Origin: a bacterium SCSIO 12643
Lineage (GTDB): Bacteria > Bacteroidota > Bacteroidia > Flavobacteriales_G > Salibacteraceae
Reading direction: 5' to 3'
Length of the DNA stretch: 64,000 bases
NCBI GenBank assembly: GCA_024398135.1
Contig: CP073750.1
Location: forward strand, 3,906,001-3,970,000
Positions within the stretch are counted from its first letter, which is position 1. The number at the start of each line of letters is the position of its first letter. The notes beneath the pieces are model-generated. The model had not been told where the DNA came from. It made no database searches and saw only the letters and a program-made list of their open reading frames with translations. Of this stretch, positions 8,663 through 17,428 are shown piece after piece. A program made the translations under genes and the position numbers.

Positions 8663-9634
8663 ATGACCACAATGGATAAACGATTTGAAAAATATATTCT
8701 GGAGCAAACACAAGCTAAAGCTTTAGGGTCACAAGAAATTATTCAAGAATTATGGAGTGGTTATGGGCAAATTGTTCGATTAAAATTAATTGAAGCCCCT
8801 ATAAACTCTATCGTTTTAAAACATATTGATTTAAAGTCTGCCAATCAACACCCCAGAGGCTGGAATACGGACCTATCGCATTTACGCAAGGTAAAGTCAT
8901 ATGAAGTAGAGTTGGAGTGGTATCAGAATTGGAATCATACTGAAAACTTCAAAATCCCCAAATGTCTGGGAATCTCATCTATTGAAAATCACCACTTGAT
9001 TTTATTGGAAGATTTAAACACCAGTGGTTTTCCTAAAAGAATGTCCTACTTGAGTTTGGAACACTTAAAAGTCTGTGTGAAATGGCTGGCGAATTTTCAT
9101 GGATATTATTTGCAGACAGAACCCAATAGACTTTGGCCAATAGGAACTTACTGGCATTTAGACACAAGACCTGATGAATTGGTGGCCATGATGGAAGGAG
9201 ATTTAAAAGATGCTGCTAAAAAACTGGATAAACAATTGAATCAAGCGCAATATCAAACCATTGTACATGGCGATGCGAAAGTGGCTAACTTTTGTTTCTC
9301 TTCTGATTTAAAGGAGGTTGCCGCTGTAGATTTTCAATATGTTGGTGGAGGATGCGGCATGAAGGATCTGGCTTATTTATTGGGAAGTTGTTTAACCGAA
9401 GAAGAATGTGAAATCTATGAATCACAGATTCTGGAATACTATTTCAAACATTTAAAAGCTACCATAGCACAATTTCACCCATCCATTAATGGAGAAGAAG
9501 TAGAAGCAGAGTGGCGGTTGTTATATCCAATAGCCTGGGCTGACTTTATGCGCTTTTTATTAGGTTGGATGCCTACACATCAAAAGATTAATGGATATAG
9601 CCTAAAAATGGTTCAGAAAGCGTTGAAAAAATAG
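8663..9634 (+). CDS. Aminoglycoside-phosphotransferase/ecdysteroid-kinase-like protein
   Basis: The 323-residue protein has the small-molecule kinase core: a lysine-bearing N-lobe strand (S-I-V-L-K-H-I), an acidic partner region (L-I-L-L-E-D-L-N), the catalytic loop I-V-H-G-D-A-K-V-A-N-F with Asp near 205, and the metal site V-A-A-V-D-F-Q-Y followed by G-G-G-C-G-M-K-D-L-A-Y. The C-M-K-D-L-A-Y block is typical of the EcKinase/CHK branch. The substrate is not known. The gene stands alone, with an alternative start three codons in (MDKRFEKY). Confidence 0.85.
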   Translation: MTTMDKRFEKYILEQTQAKALGSQEIIQELWSGYGQIVRLKLIEAPINSIVLKHIDLKSANQHPRGWNTDLSHLRKVKSYEVELEWYQNWNHTENFKIPKCLGISSIENHHLILLEDLNTSGFPKRMSYLSLEHLKVCVKWLANFHGYYLQTEPNRLWPIGTYWHLDTRPDELVAMMEGDLKDAAKKLDKQLNQAQYQTIVHGDAKVANFCFSSDLKEVAAVDFQYVGGGCGMKDLAYLLGSCLTEEECEIYESQILEYYFKHLKATIAQFHPSINGEEVEAEWRLLYPIAWADFMRFLLGWMPTHQKINGYSLKMVQKALKK

Positions 9635-9835
9635 CGGACCATGTTACATAAACCCATCATCATGGCCCGCTCTGGTTTTTAGGTTATCAGAGTGATCTTT
9701 ACCGAGCTAAAGAAACCCAATATGTGTCTAATAGTATAGACAAGTACAAACCCCTAAAGGGTTGGTGAAAAGTGATTTTTTTTCAAAATACTTTTATTGA
9801 ATCATAAACTCTACTTTTGAGACAAACGAAACACA

Positions 9836-10612
9836 TTGAAACATCAAATAGGTTTAGCCTTATCTGGCGGAGGAGTTAAAGGCGTTGTACATGCCGGAAT
9901 GATTCATTTTTTCGATGAAATCGGATTTAAACCTTCCATAATATCCGGCACAAGTGCCGGTGCAGTAGTAGGACTACTATATGCCACAGGACATTCCGGG
10001 GAAGAAATTCTACATTTCTTTTTAACCGAGAAGCCTTTTTCCACATCATTCTGGAAAGGAGATCGAGGACTTATTGAAACCCGAAAAATCAGACAAATCT
10101 TTTCCAAGTATATCGTCTATGATGATTTTGGACGTTTAAAATGTGATTTTAAGCCTGTAGCAACCAATATGCTGAATGGCACTTCTAAAGTATTTGAATC
10201 GGGTTCGGTCATTGATGCAGTACTGGCATCTGCTGCGTTTCCGGGAATCTTCCAACCTATGGAGATTAATGATGTATTGTATAGTGATGGTGGTATCTTA
10301 AATCATTTCCCTGCAGACATCATCCGTGATGAATGCAACTATCTGGTGGGTATGCATTTGAGTCCAAATAAGATTCTTAAAAACGAAGATTTAGATTCTA
10401 CCAGAGATATTTTAGCACGTACTGTAGATATTCAAGGCTCAGAGGCCGAAGTCAAAAAATTAGAAATATGTGATGTCGCATTATTCCCGGAACAACTTAG
10501 AAATTACGCGACATTTGACACCAAAGAAGAAAAGATCATGGAGATGTTTAAACTGGGTTATGCTTATGCAGAAAAACATGAAGCCCAACTCACACAAATG
10601 TTGTCGCGATGA
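9836..10612 (+). CDS. Patatin-like phospholipase family protein (TTG start)
   Basis: This 258-residue protein contains the complete patatin catalytic set: the oxyanion motif L-S-G-G-G-V-K-G (about 7-14), the nucleophile elbow G-T-S-A-G (Ser near 41), and the aspartate motif D-G-G-I-L-N-H near 154. These enzymes hydrolyse acyl chains of lipids with a Ser-Asp dyad. No ATG precedes the glycine motif; an in-frame stop sits at 9818-9820, so translation must begin at the TTG at 9836 or another unusual codon. It lacks a signal peptide. Its last four bases overlap the YchJ gene (ATGA). Confidence 0.92.
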   Translation: MKHQIGLALSGGGVKGVVHAGMIHFFDEIGFKPSIISGTSAGAVVGLLYATGHSGEEILHFFLTEKPFSTSFWKGDRGLIETRKIRQIFSKYIVYDDFGRLKCDFKPVATNMLNGTSKVFESGSVIDAVLASAAFPGIFQPMEINDVLYSDGGILNHFPADIIRDECNYLVGMHLSPNKILKNEDLDSTRDILARTVDIQGSEAEVKKLEICDVALFPEQLRNYATFDTKEEKIMEMFKLGYAYAEKHEAQLTQMLSR

Positions 10613-11004
10613 AAAAGGCAAAAGCGTGTCCATGTGGCAGCCATATCCATTATTCGAAATGTTGTGGCCCAATACATCAAGATATTAACCTGGCCGTTAC
10701 CGCAGAACAATTAATGCGTTCCAGATACACGGCATATACACTGGCGGATGGAGATTATTTAATGAAAAGTCATTATTCTAAAACCCGACCTGTTCAGGAT
10801 AAGGCAGAAATTGTGAGTTGGTCAAAATCCGTACTCTGGATACGTCTCGTAATTTTAAATTCGACCAAAGGACAGGAAAATGATACATCCGGAACTGTAG
10901 AATTTAAAGCCTATTTTATGAGTCAGGGTGAAGTGGATGTGATCCATGAAAACTCTGAATTCATTAAAGAAAATGGACACTGGGTATACGTGGATATGGT
11001 TTAG
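10609..11004 (+). CDS. YchJ-family protein with SEC-C zinc motif
   Basis: The 131-residue protein opens with the SEC-C-like metal motif C-P-C-G-S-x8-C-C-G and then the YchJ core, with the M-R-S-R-Y-T-A-Y block and the closing strand D-V-I-H-E-N-S-E-F-I-K-E-N-G-H-W-V-Y. YchJ-like proteins are small NTF2-fold proteins of unknown role. It overlaps the patatin gene by four bases, so translation is coupled. Confidence 0.92.
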   Translation: MKKAKACPCGSHIHYSKCCGPIHQDINLAVTAEQLMRSRYTAYTLADGDYLMKSHYSKTRPVQDKAEIVSWSKSVLWIRLVILNSTKGQENDTSGTVEFKAYFMSQGEVDVIHENSEFIKENGHWVYVDMV

Positions 11005-11123
11005 ATTTTGAAAATACTTCGTTTATCGGAAAATTAAACCGGTTCATCGGATTTCCATATGTAAACATGTAATATGAATGTTGATTTGTAGATGTAAATC
11101 ATCAATCACATAAACACCAAAAC

Positions 11124-12488
11124 ATGTCTATATTTTACTTTTTTCGCAATCTCTTACTACTAGTTTTATTTCCAATAGTATTCTCTAATTCCTCAAATGC
11201 CCAAATGAATGTACTATTTGCAGATACGTTGGAACAAGCCCTTCAACAATTTGCCAATCAAAACAATATGGAAGGTGTCGCAAGTGCCGTGGTTTTCCCT
11301 GATGGGACCACATGGTCGGGAGCAACCGGAAGTTATGGGGCCAAAACACTTCATACCAATTTATTATTTGATATTGGAAGTAATACCAAAACAATGATTT
11401 CCACCATAATCATGATGATGGAAGAAGAAGGTAAACTATCCATTAATGATACACTTTACAAATACATCAGCCCGATACCACATGTGCCAAATTCGATTAG
11501 TTTAAAGCTTTTACTTAATCATCGTAGTGGGATAGCCAATTATACAGAACATCCGGATTTTATTGATACGCTGTTTGCTGATCCCAACTTTTTTTGGCAT
11601 CCTGATACGATCTTAAAGCACTTCACATTTACACCCAAATTTCCAGCTGGAACATCATATGATTACTCCAATACCAATTACATTTTATTGGGCAAAGTCA
11701 TTGAAGCTGTAGAGGGATTACCATTGAATCAGGTTATACATAACAGAATATTCATTCCACTTCAAATGAATCAATCCTATCTCGAATCGTACGATACGTA
11801 CACATTGGAAAAAACCGGAGCTTATATGAGCCCTGGTAATTACTGGGACTCAAAGTTTAATGCGTTATTTAGCTCTGCCTGGGCGGCAGGAGCGGTTGTT
11901 TCTACCCCTGATGATTTTGCATGGTGGTGTTATAAACTGTTTAGAGGAGATATTTTAACTCCATTGTCATTGAATAGAATGAAAATTGGGACACAGTTAG
12001 GTGGATATACATACGGCTTAGGAATAGAAAGCACCATCTATAAAGGGAGAGAATATTACCTACATGGTGGCACTACTATGCAAAATAGTGAAATGCATTA
12101 TAGCGTGGAAAGTGATTTTAGTGTCGTGGTTATGAATTTGGATCAAGGATTTATCACACAAACCGTAAATCTTCAACACACTTTAATTGATTTATTAGAA
12201 TATATTGCAGATCAACCTCTTTCCATCGAAGAAAAAAAAACGACTTACACATTAAGGGCATTTCCAAACCCTGGTAATTCAGTGGTTACAATAGAATTTC
12301 CCGATGAAATACAACAGGAGCAAATTACAATAGAAGTATATGATTTGATGGGGAAATTGATATTTCAAAAAGAGACCAGAGACCAAAAAGTAATTTTAAA
12401 TAAGGTAGATTTTGGAGCCGGAGTATTCTTGATAAAAACCTTTAGCGAAAGCACATTGTTTGAAACCAAGACAGTAGTTTTTAATTAA
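11124..12488 (+). CDS. Secreted serine hydrolase (beta-lactamase/D-Ala-D-Ala peptidase fold) with T9SS sorting domain
   Basis: The 454-residue protein has a signal peptide (1-27), a class C beta-lactamase-like domain with the S-N-T-K nucleophile motif near 91, Y-S-N near 180 and H-G-G-T near 315, and a C-terminal T9SS type A domain (about 375-454, starting F-P-N-P-G). It is therefore probably exported by the type IX system and attached to or released from the surface. Members of this family are esterases, peptidases or beta-lactamases; the substrate is unknown. The LytS-like sensor kinase follows 26 bp downstream. Confidence 0.9.
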   Translation: MSIFYFFRNLLLLVLFPIVFSNSSNAQMNVLFADTLEQALQQFANQNNMEGVASAVVFPDGTTWSGATGSYGAKTLHTNLLFDIGSNTKTMISTIIMMMEEEGKLSINDTLYKYISPIPHVPNSISLKLLLNHRSGIANYTEHPDFIDTLFADPNFFWHPDTILKHFTFTPKFPAGTSYDYSNTNYILLGKVIEAVEGLPLNQVIHNRIFIPLQMNQSYLESYDTYTLEKTGAYMSPGNYWDSKFNALFSSAWAAGAVVSTPDDFAWWCYKLFRGDILTPLSLNRMKIGTQLGGYTYGLGIESTIYKGREYYLHGGTTMQNSEMHYSVESDFSVVVMNLDQGFITQTVNLQHTLIDLLEYIADQPLSIEEKKTTYTLRAFPNPGNSVVTIEFPDEIQQEQITIEVYDLMGKLIFQKETRDQKVILNKVDFGAGVFLIKTFSESTLFETKTVVFN

Positions 12489-12514
12489 ATTTCGGCCCTT
12501 ATACATTTCATTTA

Positions 12515-13618
12515 ATGAAACCGCAATATCAAATAGACCGTACCTGGAAAGAAGAGAATAAATCCTATATCAATTGGATTTTAGGAGTCTTTATACTCTT
12601 TAGTTTATTTGATATTGTCGTTTACTTCTTAAACGATTTGAGTATTGGCGAAGCATTTGATTTAAATGCTTTTATCATGGGCTTAAATCTACTGATCATT
12701 CCTTTAGCTGCCGTAAATTTCATCTATATATTCAAAAAGAAGTTATATCCATATTGTCGCACACCCATCCAATTGATTCTGGTACAAACTATAGGTTTGA
12801 TTATTGGTGTCATTGTAGGTACAGCGATCGTAGAATATACCAGTCATTTAGTTGGAGTAGTGGATGATGATTATATTGGTTTAGGTTCGTATCAAATGTC
12901 TGTTGTCATGTCCAACTTCGTTACAAATATCTTATTTGGGTTGATGTTAGGACTCCCATTATTCTTTAAACAATCGCATGAACACATGTTAAAACAAACA
13001 TTGATTCAAAAGGAGAACGAACTCAACAAAGCTTATCAACTTAAAATTCAGTCTGAATTAGAAGCCATCCAGGCCAAAATCAATCCTCACTTTCTGTACA
13101 ATTCATTGAATTCCATCGTGAGCTTGATCCATATCAATCCTGATAAAGCCGAAAAAATGGTTTTATCGCTCTCTGATTTATTCAGATATAGCATCAATTC
13201 GGGAGGAGGTAATTTTTCCACCATAAAAAGGGAAATTGAATTGGTACGCGCATATTTAGAGATTGAATATGTACGTTTTCAAGATCAATTGCGGTTTGAG
13301 ATTATCGTAGACCCACTAATCCAACAGATTCAGATTCCTAAGTTTTTAATTCAACCATTAATTGAAAATGCCATTAAACACGGTACTTCGAAGATTGAAA
13401 ATGGACAAATCAAATTAGAAATTAAGCAATTGGATCAGGATTTACATATTTCGGTATTTGACAATGGGCCTGCATTCCCAGAGTTTCCTGAATCAGGATA
13501 TGGATTAAAGAGTACGGTTGATAAACTGGAACTTTTATATGCAAATGCGTATAGTTTTCAAATCTTGAATCAACCTGAAAAGAAAATTCACATTCAACTA
13601 AAAAACATATTTAACTAG
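12515..13618 (+). CDS. LytS-type membrane sensor histidine kinase
   Basis: The 367-residue protein has four predicted membrane helices (about 18-38, 50-72, 85-108, 128-150). The His_kinase/LytS module follows: the phospho-acceptor region A-K-I-N-P-H-F-L-Y-N-S-L-N near 187, the N-box L-I-E-N-A-I-K-H-G near 280, and the ATP-lid glycine motif near 325 (G-Y-G-L-K-S). It is followed after three bases by its LytTR response regulator. The signal is unknown. Confidence 0.93.
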   Translation: MKPQYQIDRTWKEENKSYINWILGVFILFSLFDIVVYFLNDLSIGEAFDLNAFIMGLNLLIIPLAAVNFIYIFKKKLYPYCRTPIQLILVQTIGLIIGVIVGTAIVEYTSHLVGVVDDDYIGLGSYQMSVVMSNFVTNILFGLMLGLPLFFKQSHEHMLKQTLIQKENELNKAYQLKIQSELEAIQAKINPHFLYNSLNSIVSLIHINPDKAEKMVLSLSDLFRYSINSGGGNFSTIKREIELVRAYLEIEYVRFQDQLRFEIIVDPLIQQIQIPKFLIQPLIENAIKHGTSKIENGQIKLEIKQLDQDLHISVFDNGPAFPEFPESGYGLKSTVDKLELLYANAYSFQILNQPEKKIHIQLKNIFN

Positions 13619-13621
13619 CAG

Positions 13622-14377
13622 ATGATCAAAGCGATTATTATAGAAGACGAATCACTAGCAAGACAAAGGCTATATAAGCTTCTCCAACCATATTCCAATC
13701 AAATTGAGATCATTGATGAAGCGGTGAATGGGGGTGAGGGTTTGCAAAAAGTAGAGGCTCTTCAACCTGATTTGATTTTCCTGGACATTCAAATGCCCGT
13801 CTTAAACGGATTTGAAATGCTGATGAAGCTTTCGGTCAAACCATATATTGTATTTACCACCGCATATGATGAATATGCCATTCAGGCTTTTGAAGAAAAC
13901 TCCATTGATTACCTATTGAAACCCATTCGACCTGAAAGATTGGAAGTTACTATGAGTAAGATCTCCAGATTAAAACCAGAATCACAAACATTTGATCATC
14001 AAAGTATTCAAACGCTTCTTCAACATTTACACCCGCCCAAAGTGATGCGATCTATCACGGTCTCATTAGGTGATAAAATTACCATCGTGAATTTGAACGA
14101 TATCGTTTTATTTCAAGCGGAAGATAAATTGACTACAGTATATACCGTGGATCAAAAGAAACATCTGATTTCTCAATCATTGAGTCAATTGGAAAAGAAA
14201 CTTCCCGAGCATTTTATGAGACTGAATAGATCAAGTATCATTAACGAACACGAAATCCATGAGATCCGTAAAGGATTCAATGGCAAACTCGTTTTTGAAA
14301 TGAAACACATTAACCAAATGAAAATCACCACGGGTTCCAGTTATACTGCTGCAATTAAAGAACGCTTGAAGTTTTAA
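13622..14377 (+). CDS. LytTR-family response regulator
   Basis: The 251-residue protein has an N-terminal receiver domain (acidic pair E-D-E at 8-10, phospho-Asp in F-L-D-I-Q-M-P near 56, K-P near 102) and a C-terminal LytTR DNA-binding domain (about 145-250, with the F-M-R-L-N-R-S and K-I-T-T-G-S-S segments). It is the output partner of the LytS-like kinase just upstream. The 3' end overlaps the convergent RDD gene by four bases. Confidence 0.95.
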   Translation: MIKAIIIEDESLARQRLYKLLQPYSNQIEIIDEAVNGGEGLQKVEALQPDLIFLDIQMPVLNGFEMLMKLSVKPYIVFTTAYDEYAIQAFEENSIDYLLKPIRPERLEVTMSKISRLKPESQTFDHQSIQTLLQHLHPPKVMRSITVSLGDKITIVNLNDIVLFQAEDKLTTVYTVDQKKHLISQSLSQLEKKLPEHFMRLNRSSIINEHEIHEIRKGFNGKLVFEMKHINQMKITTGSSYTAAIKERLKF

Positions 14378-14805
14378 TCAATCTCTACCACACGTGTTTT
14401 TGACCATCTGTCGTGCCATCCGGTATCTTCTGATCCTAAAAACGAAAACGCGTCAAATGGAACAAAACGACTTAATGATCGTGTGATTAATAAATGAGGA
14501 GTAGGAGTTAATCCATCCTCAGTAACCACCTTTGTTTTTGTAATAAGTTTCCCCAGTGTCCTTTGTGTTGAAACCTCAAAAATGAAATAATACACAAATC
14601 CTATGGCGCTACCAAACAAATAGTTGGATATCTGATTATCAGGTATAACTACGTTTATATATTCGAGACCTATATAAGCTACCACACCTACAGCAAATAA
14701 TATTATTCTATCGATTAGATAATTTAAAAATCGCTTTGTTTTAGTGGCATTTCTGTATTCTACTGGTCTTTCTTCTTCAATATCCAGTACATCTTCGTAA
14801 ATCAT
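14374..14805 (-). CDS. RDD-family membrane protein
   Basis: This 143-residue protein has the RDD layout: an arginine-bearing first helix (F-L-N-Y-L-I-D-R-I-I-L-F), a second and third helix around 50-90, the Q-R-T-L-G-K-L-I-T-K-T-K-V block, and a final R-S-L-S-R-F-V-P-F-D with a charged tail. RDD proteins are small membrane proteins of mostly unknown function, some linked to ion transport. The gene is monocistronic and convergent with the LytTR regulator. Confidence 0.88.
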   Translation of the reverse strand: MIYEDVLDIEEERPVEYRNATKTKRFLNYLIDRIILFAVGVVAYIGLEYINVVIPDNQISNYLFGSAIGFVYYFIFEVSTQRTLGKLITKTKVVTEDGLTPTPHLLITRSLSRFVPFDAFSFLGSEDTGWHDRWSKTRVVEID

Positions 14806-14851
14806 TGTTTAGAGTTTTAAAAAGTTAATGTCACAAACATAAACTTTTTAA

Positions 14852-16075
14852 TCATTTCCTATTCACACCTAATGGAGTAGTGGGTTCAGAATGCCTAACC
14901 ACAATAGCAGATTGAAAATATTCGGTCGTAAACCAATCCGTTCCATAATTTAGTAATAGCCAGGGCTCTTGTTTATAAGGTGATTCTGAACGATCAAGGT
15001 CAAAAACAGTAATAGACTTTTTAGCTGTAGCTTTCTTTAAATCTTTAACGCCTTCTTTTTTACCACCTGCCCAATGGTCATCATTTTGCACATCCATGTT
15101 ATAATACAGTTTAACCGGAGAGCGGTAAAACTTAATCACACCCGGGACCCAGCTAGCGGGTAGCATACATTGACTATTGAAATAAAAGATACGATAGGAA
15201 TAAATCCGTTTATTTAAATCCTTGTTTAAACGCGAAGCAAACCATTTGATGCGTTCAGATTCCTTTTGAAACGTATGCACATACCCCCAGATCCCTAGCA
15301 TCTTTTCATTTTCTAATCCATAATACCGTTCCAGTTGCTTGTAGTTTTCAAATTGACAGGAATCACGTACACGATCCCAATCATTCTGAGTAGCAGTATT
15401 GGCTGCTTCCCAATATCCAAGGATGTTTTGCACATGATAATTATGTTCAAAAAGATCGTTTTCAGTGTATCCTGTAGTGGGTATTGGAAGCTTTAATTGC
15501 CCAATTAGCGCGATAATACTATCGTTTACTTTTGTTTGTCCGAGTATTACATCCAAAGTATCTGTAGAAGCATGATAGGCCTTTCTGATGGCTTGAATAC
15601 GTTGCAGTGATAGTTTGATTCCTCCAGAGGGCACATCTACACCAATATACTGGATTTTCACCTCAGACTCCTGATTTAAACGCATGATCTTTTTATACAA
15701 TTCGTAACGTTCCTTACACCAGGCTGGGGAACCTTTAGATTTTTTCATATAGTCTATTAAAGCCATCGTATCTTGTTGTAACAAAGCCTGATTCAGCTTC
15801 TGACTTGAAGCCCAATCCATTTCGGCCAACATGTATTTAAAATTGGTTTTACTTTTAAATTCCTGGATCATTTTCCAGGCAATTCGATAGTTATCATTAA
15901 ACCCATGTGTTTCACCCACAAAAAAGAGATCATGATTTTGTAAAATACTATCCGGTATCAAATCGGGTTCATTAAAATCTACCGCAACTTTGGTTAGATA
16001 TTCGCTAGTGCTTTGTTGGGCCATTAGTAGGGTTGAGAGGCTAAAAAGTGCAATAAATAAGAAGGATTTACACAT
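14852..16075 (-). CDS. Secreted erythromycin-esterase/Tiki-superfamily-like protein
   Basis: The 407-residue protein has a signal peptide ending near L-L-M-A-Q. The mature part starts with the superfamily hallmark L-F-F-V-G-E-T-H-G-F near 50 and then has M-L-A-E-M-D near 82 and I-Q-Y-I-G-V-D near 142, the pattern of EreA-type esterases and related ChaN/Tiki folds. The Glu-His of G-E-T-H is the catalytic region in EreA. Macrolide activity should not be assumed: chromosomal members in Bacteroidota mostly lack known substrates. It starts 12 bases downstream of the sensor kinase and may be cotranscribed with it. Confidence 0.7.
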   Translation of the reverse strand: MCKSFLFIALFSLSTLLMAQQSTSEYLTKVAVDFNEPDLIPDSILQNHDLFFVGETHGFNDNYRIAWKMIQEFKSKTNFKYMLAEMDWASSQKLNQALLQQDTMALIDYMKKSKGSPAWCKERYELYKKIMRLNQESEVKIQYIGVDVPSGGIKLSLQRIQAIRKAYHASTDTLDVILGQTKVNDSIIALIGQLKLPIPTTGYTENDLFEHNYHVQNILGYWEAANTATQNDWDRVRDSCQFENYKQLERYYGLENEKMLGIWGYVHTFQKESERIKWFASRLNKDLNKRIYSYRIFYFNSQCMLPASWVPGVIKFYRSPVKLYYNMDVQNDDHWAGGKKEGVKDLKKATAKKSITVFDLDRSESPYKQEPWLLLNYGTDWFTTEYFQSAIVVRHSEPTTPLGVNRK

Positions 16076-16087
16076 AGAAATTTGTGT

Positions 16088-17428
16088 TTATAAATGATAT
16101 GAATGCATAAACACCAAAACAAAAGAAGTGTCTGATGTGTCACGTTTTAAATGAATTCCGCCACCATGCGCTTCCATGATGCTTTTCGTCAAGGTTAAAC
16201 CAATGCCAGAACCGGTTTTGCGTGTTGTAAAGTACGGAATGAATATTTTATCTTGAAGATCCTTCGGAATTCCGCTGCCATTATCAGATATGGTGACCTG
16301 TGTGCGATGTTTATCTTGTTGCACCTCTATTTTAATCTGAGGTTGCGCAGTGTTTTCAAGCGCATGTAAACTATTCGAAAACAAGTTAATAAACACCTGT
16401 TCAATTTGATGCTGATCAATAAATAACATCTGAGATTCTGAATCATCAAACTGAATTTCAACACTTAATTCGTTGAATTTAGATTGAAACAAAGTCAAAG
16501 TTTGTGAAATCAGCGTGGTGAGGTCTGTACGTTCCTTTTCCGGGAGTGGTAATTCTGTGAGTTTCCGATAAGTGTCTACAAAATCAGTCAAATGGGCAGA
16601 ACGTTTGTTGATAATGCTTAAACCTGTTTCCAGTTCCTGTAGCGTCTCAGCATCATTTGGTTCATCCTTTAAAAGTGTTTCCAGATTTCCTGCCAAACTA
16701 CTAATAGGAGTGATGGTATTGATGATTTCATGCGACATCACATTCATTAATTTAAACCACGATTCTTTTTCTTTTTTGTTGATGAGTTGTTGAACCGTTT
16801 CCAGCGTTAAAATCATATAATCACAACCATAAGTGCTGGTGACAGATGTTTTCAGAAAAAAGGACTCCATTTCATCATTTACCGCAAGAGAAATCACATG
16901 TTTGATCGATTGCCAGTCTTTCATGTCAATTACTTCAGTTAATGCGGTGATTTTACCTTGGAGTAAATCCCATTGATAATACTTGGGTATCTTGAGGAAA
17001 TCGGTAAATGCTTTATTGATTTTAAACACCTGAATCTGTTGGTTTTGATCTCTTTTTAAAATCAGAATACCAATACTTAGACTTTCAATAATATTATCAA
17101 ATATCAGTTGTTCGGACGATTGCTCCAGATGCTGATCACGATACTTTTCATAGAGTAGTGCGGTCTTATCATGCAATACATTTTTCCTTTTTTCAGCAGA
17201 AAGCACATTGCTGTAATCATCATGCAATAAGCAATCTACAGACTTTTCAATGTCTGCAAACTGGCTTTTCATTTGTTCCATCAGCAAGTAAATCTGAAAA
17301 ACAACCAAGAGTGCAAATCCCACAGCCGTAATCACAAATTGATTCTGAACACTATAGAAAATGATCATTCCGCTCACCATAAGGAGAAGTATCCGGATGA
17401 CTAATATCATATATTGCTTTCGGCTCAT
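16088..17428 (-). CDS. Sensor histidine kinase, partner of the sigma-54 response regulator (locus 1)
   Basis: The 446-residue protein has two N-terminal membrane helices (about 8-48), a PAS-like region, a HisKA domain with H-E-I-I-N-T-I-T-P near 232, and an HATPase domain (N-box N-L-F-S-N-S-L-H-A-L near 340, D-N-G-S-G-I, G-S-G-I-G-L-T-L). The NtrY-like layout fits a kinase for an NtrC-type regulator. Its start codon overlaps the stop of that regulator (TAATG). A close paralogue with the same order lies at 51807. Confidence 0.94.
   Translation of the reverse strand: MSRKQYMILVIRILLLMVSGMIIFYSVQNQFVITAVGFALLVVFQIYLLMEQMKSQFADIEKSVDCLLHDDYSNVLSAEKRKNVLHDKTALLYEKYRDQHLEQSSEQLIFDNIIESLSIGILILKRDQNQQIQVFKINKAFTDFLKIPKYYQWDLLQGKITALTEVIDMKDWQSIKHVISLAVNDEMESFFLKTSVTSTYGCDYMILTLETVQQLINKKEKESWFKLMNVMSHEIINTITPISSLAGNLETLLKDEPNDAETLQELETGLSIINKRSAHLTDFVDTYRKLTELPLPEKERTDLTTLISQTLTLFQSKFNELSVEIQFDDSESQMLFIDQHQIEQVFINLFSNSLHALENTAQPQIKIEVQQDKHRTQVTISDNGSGIPKDLQDKIFIPYFTTRKTGSGIGLTLTKSIMEAHGGGIHLKRDTSDTSFVLVFMHSYHL

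Noticed and set aside
14852-16075. Macrolide-resistance gene
   Set aside because: The G-E-T-H motif gives only superfamily membership; a signal peptide and a chromosomal setting do not support calling it an erythromycin esterase.
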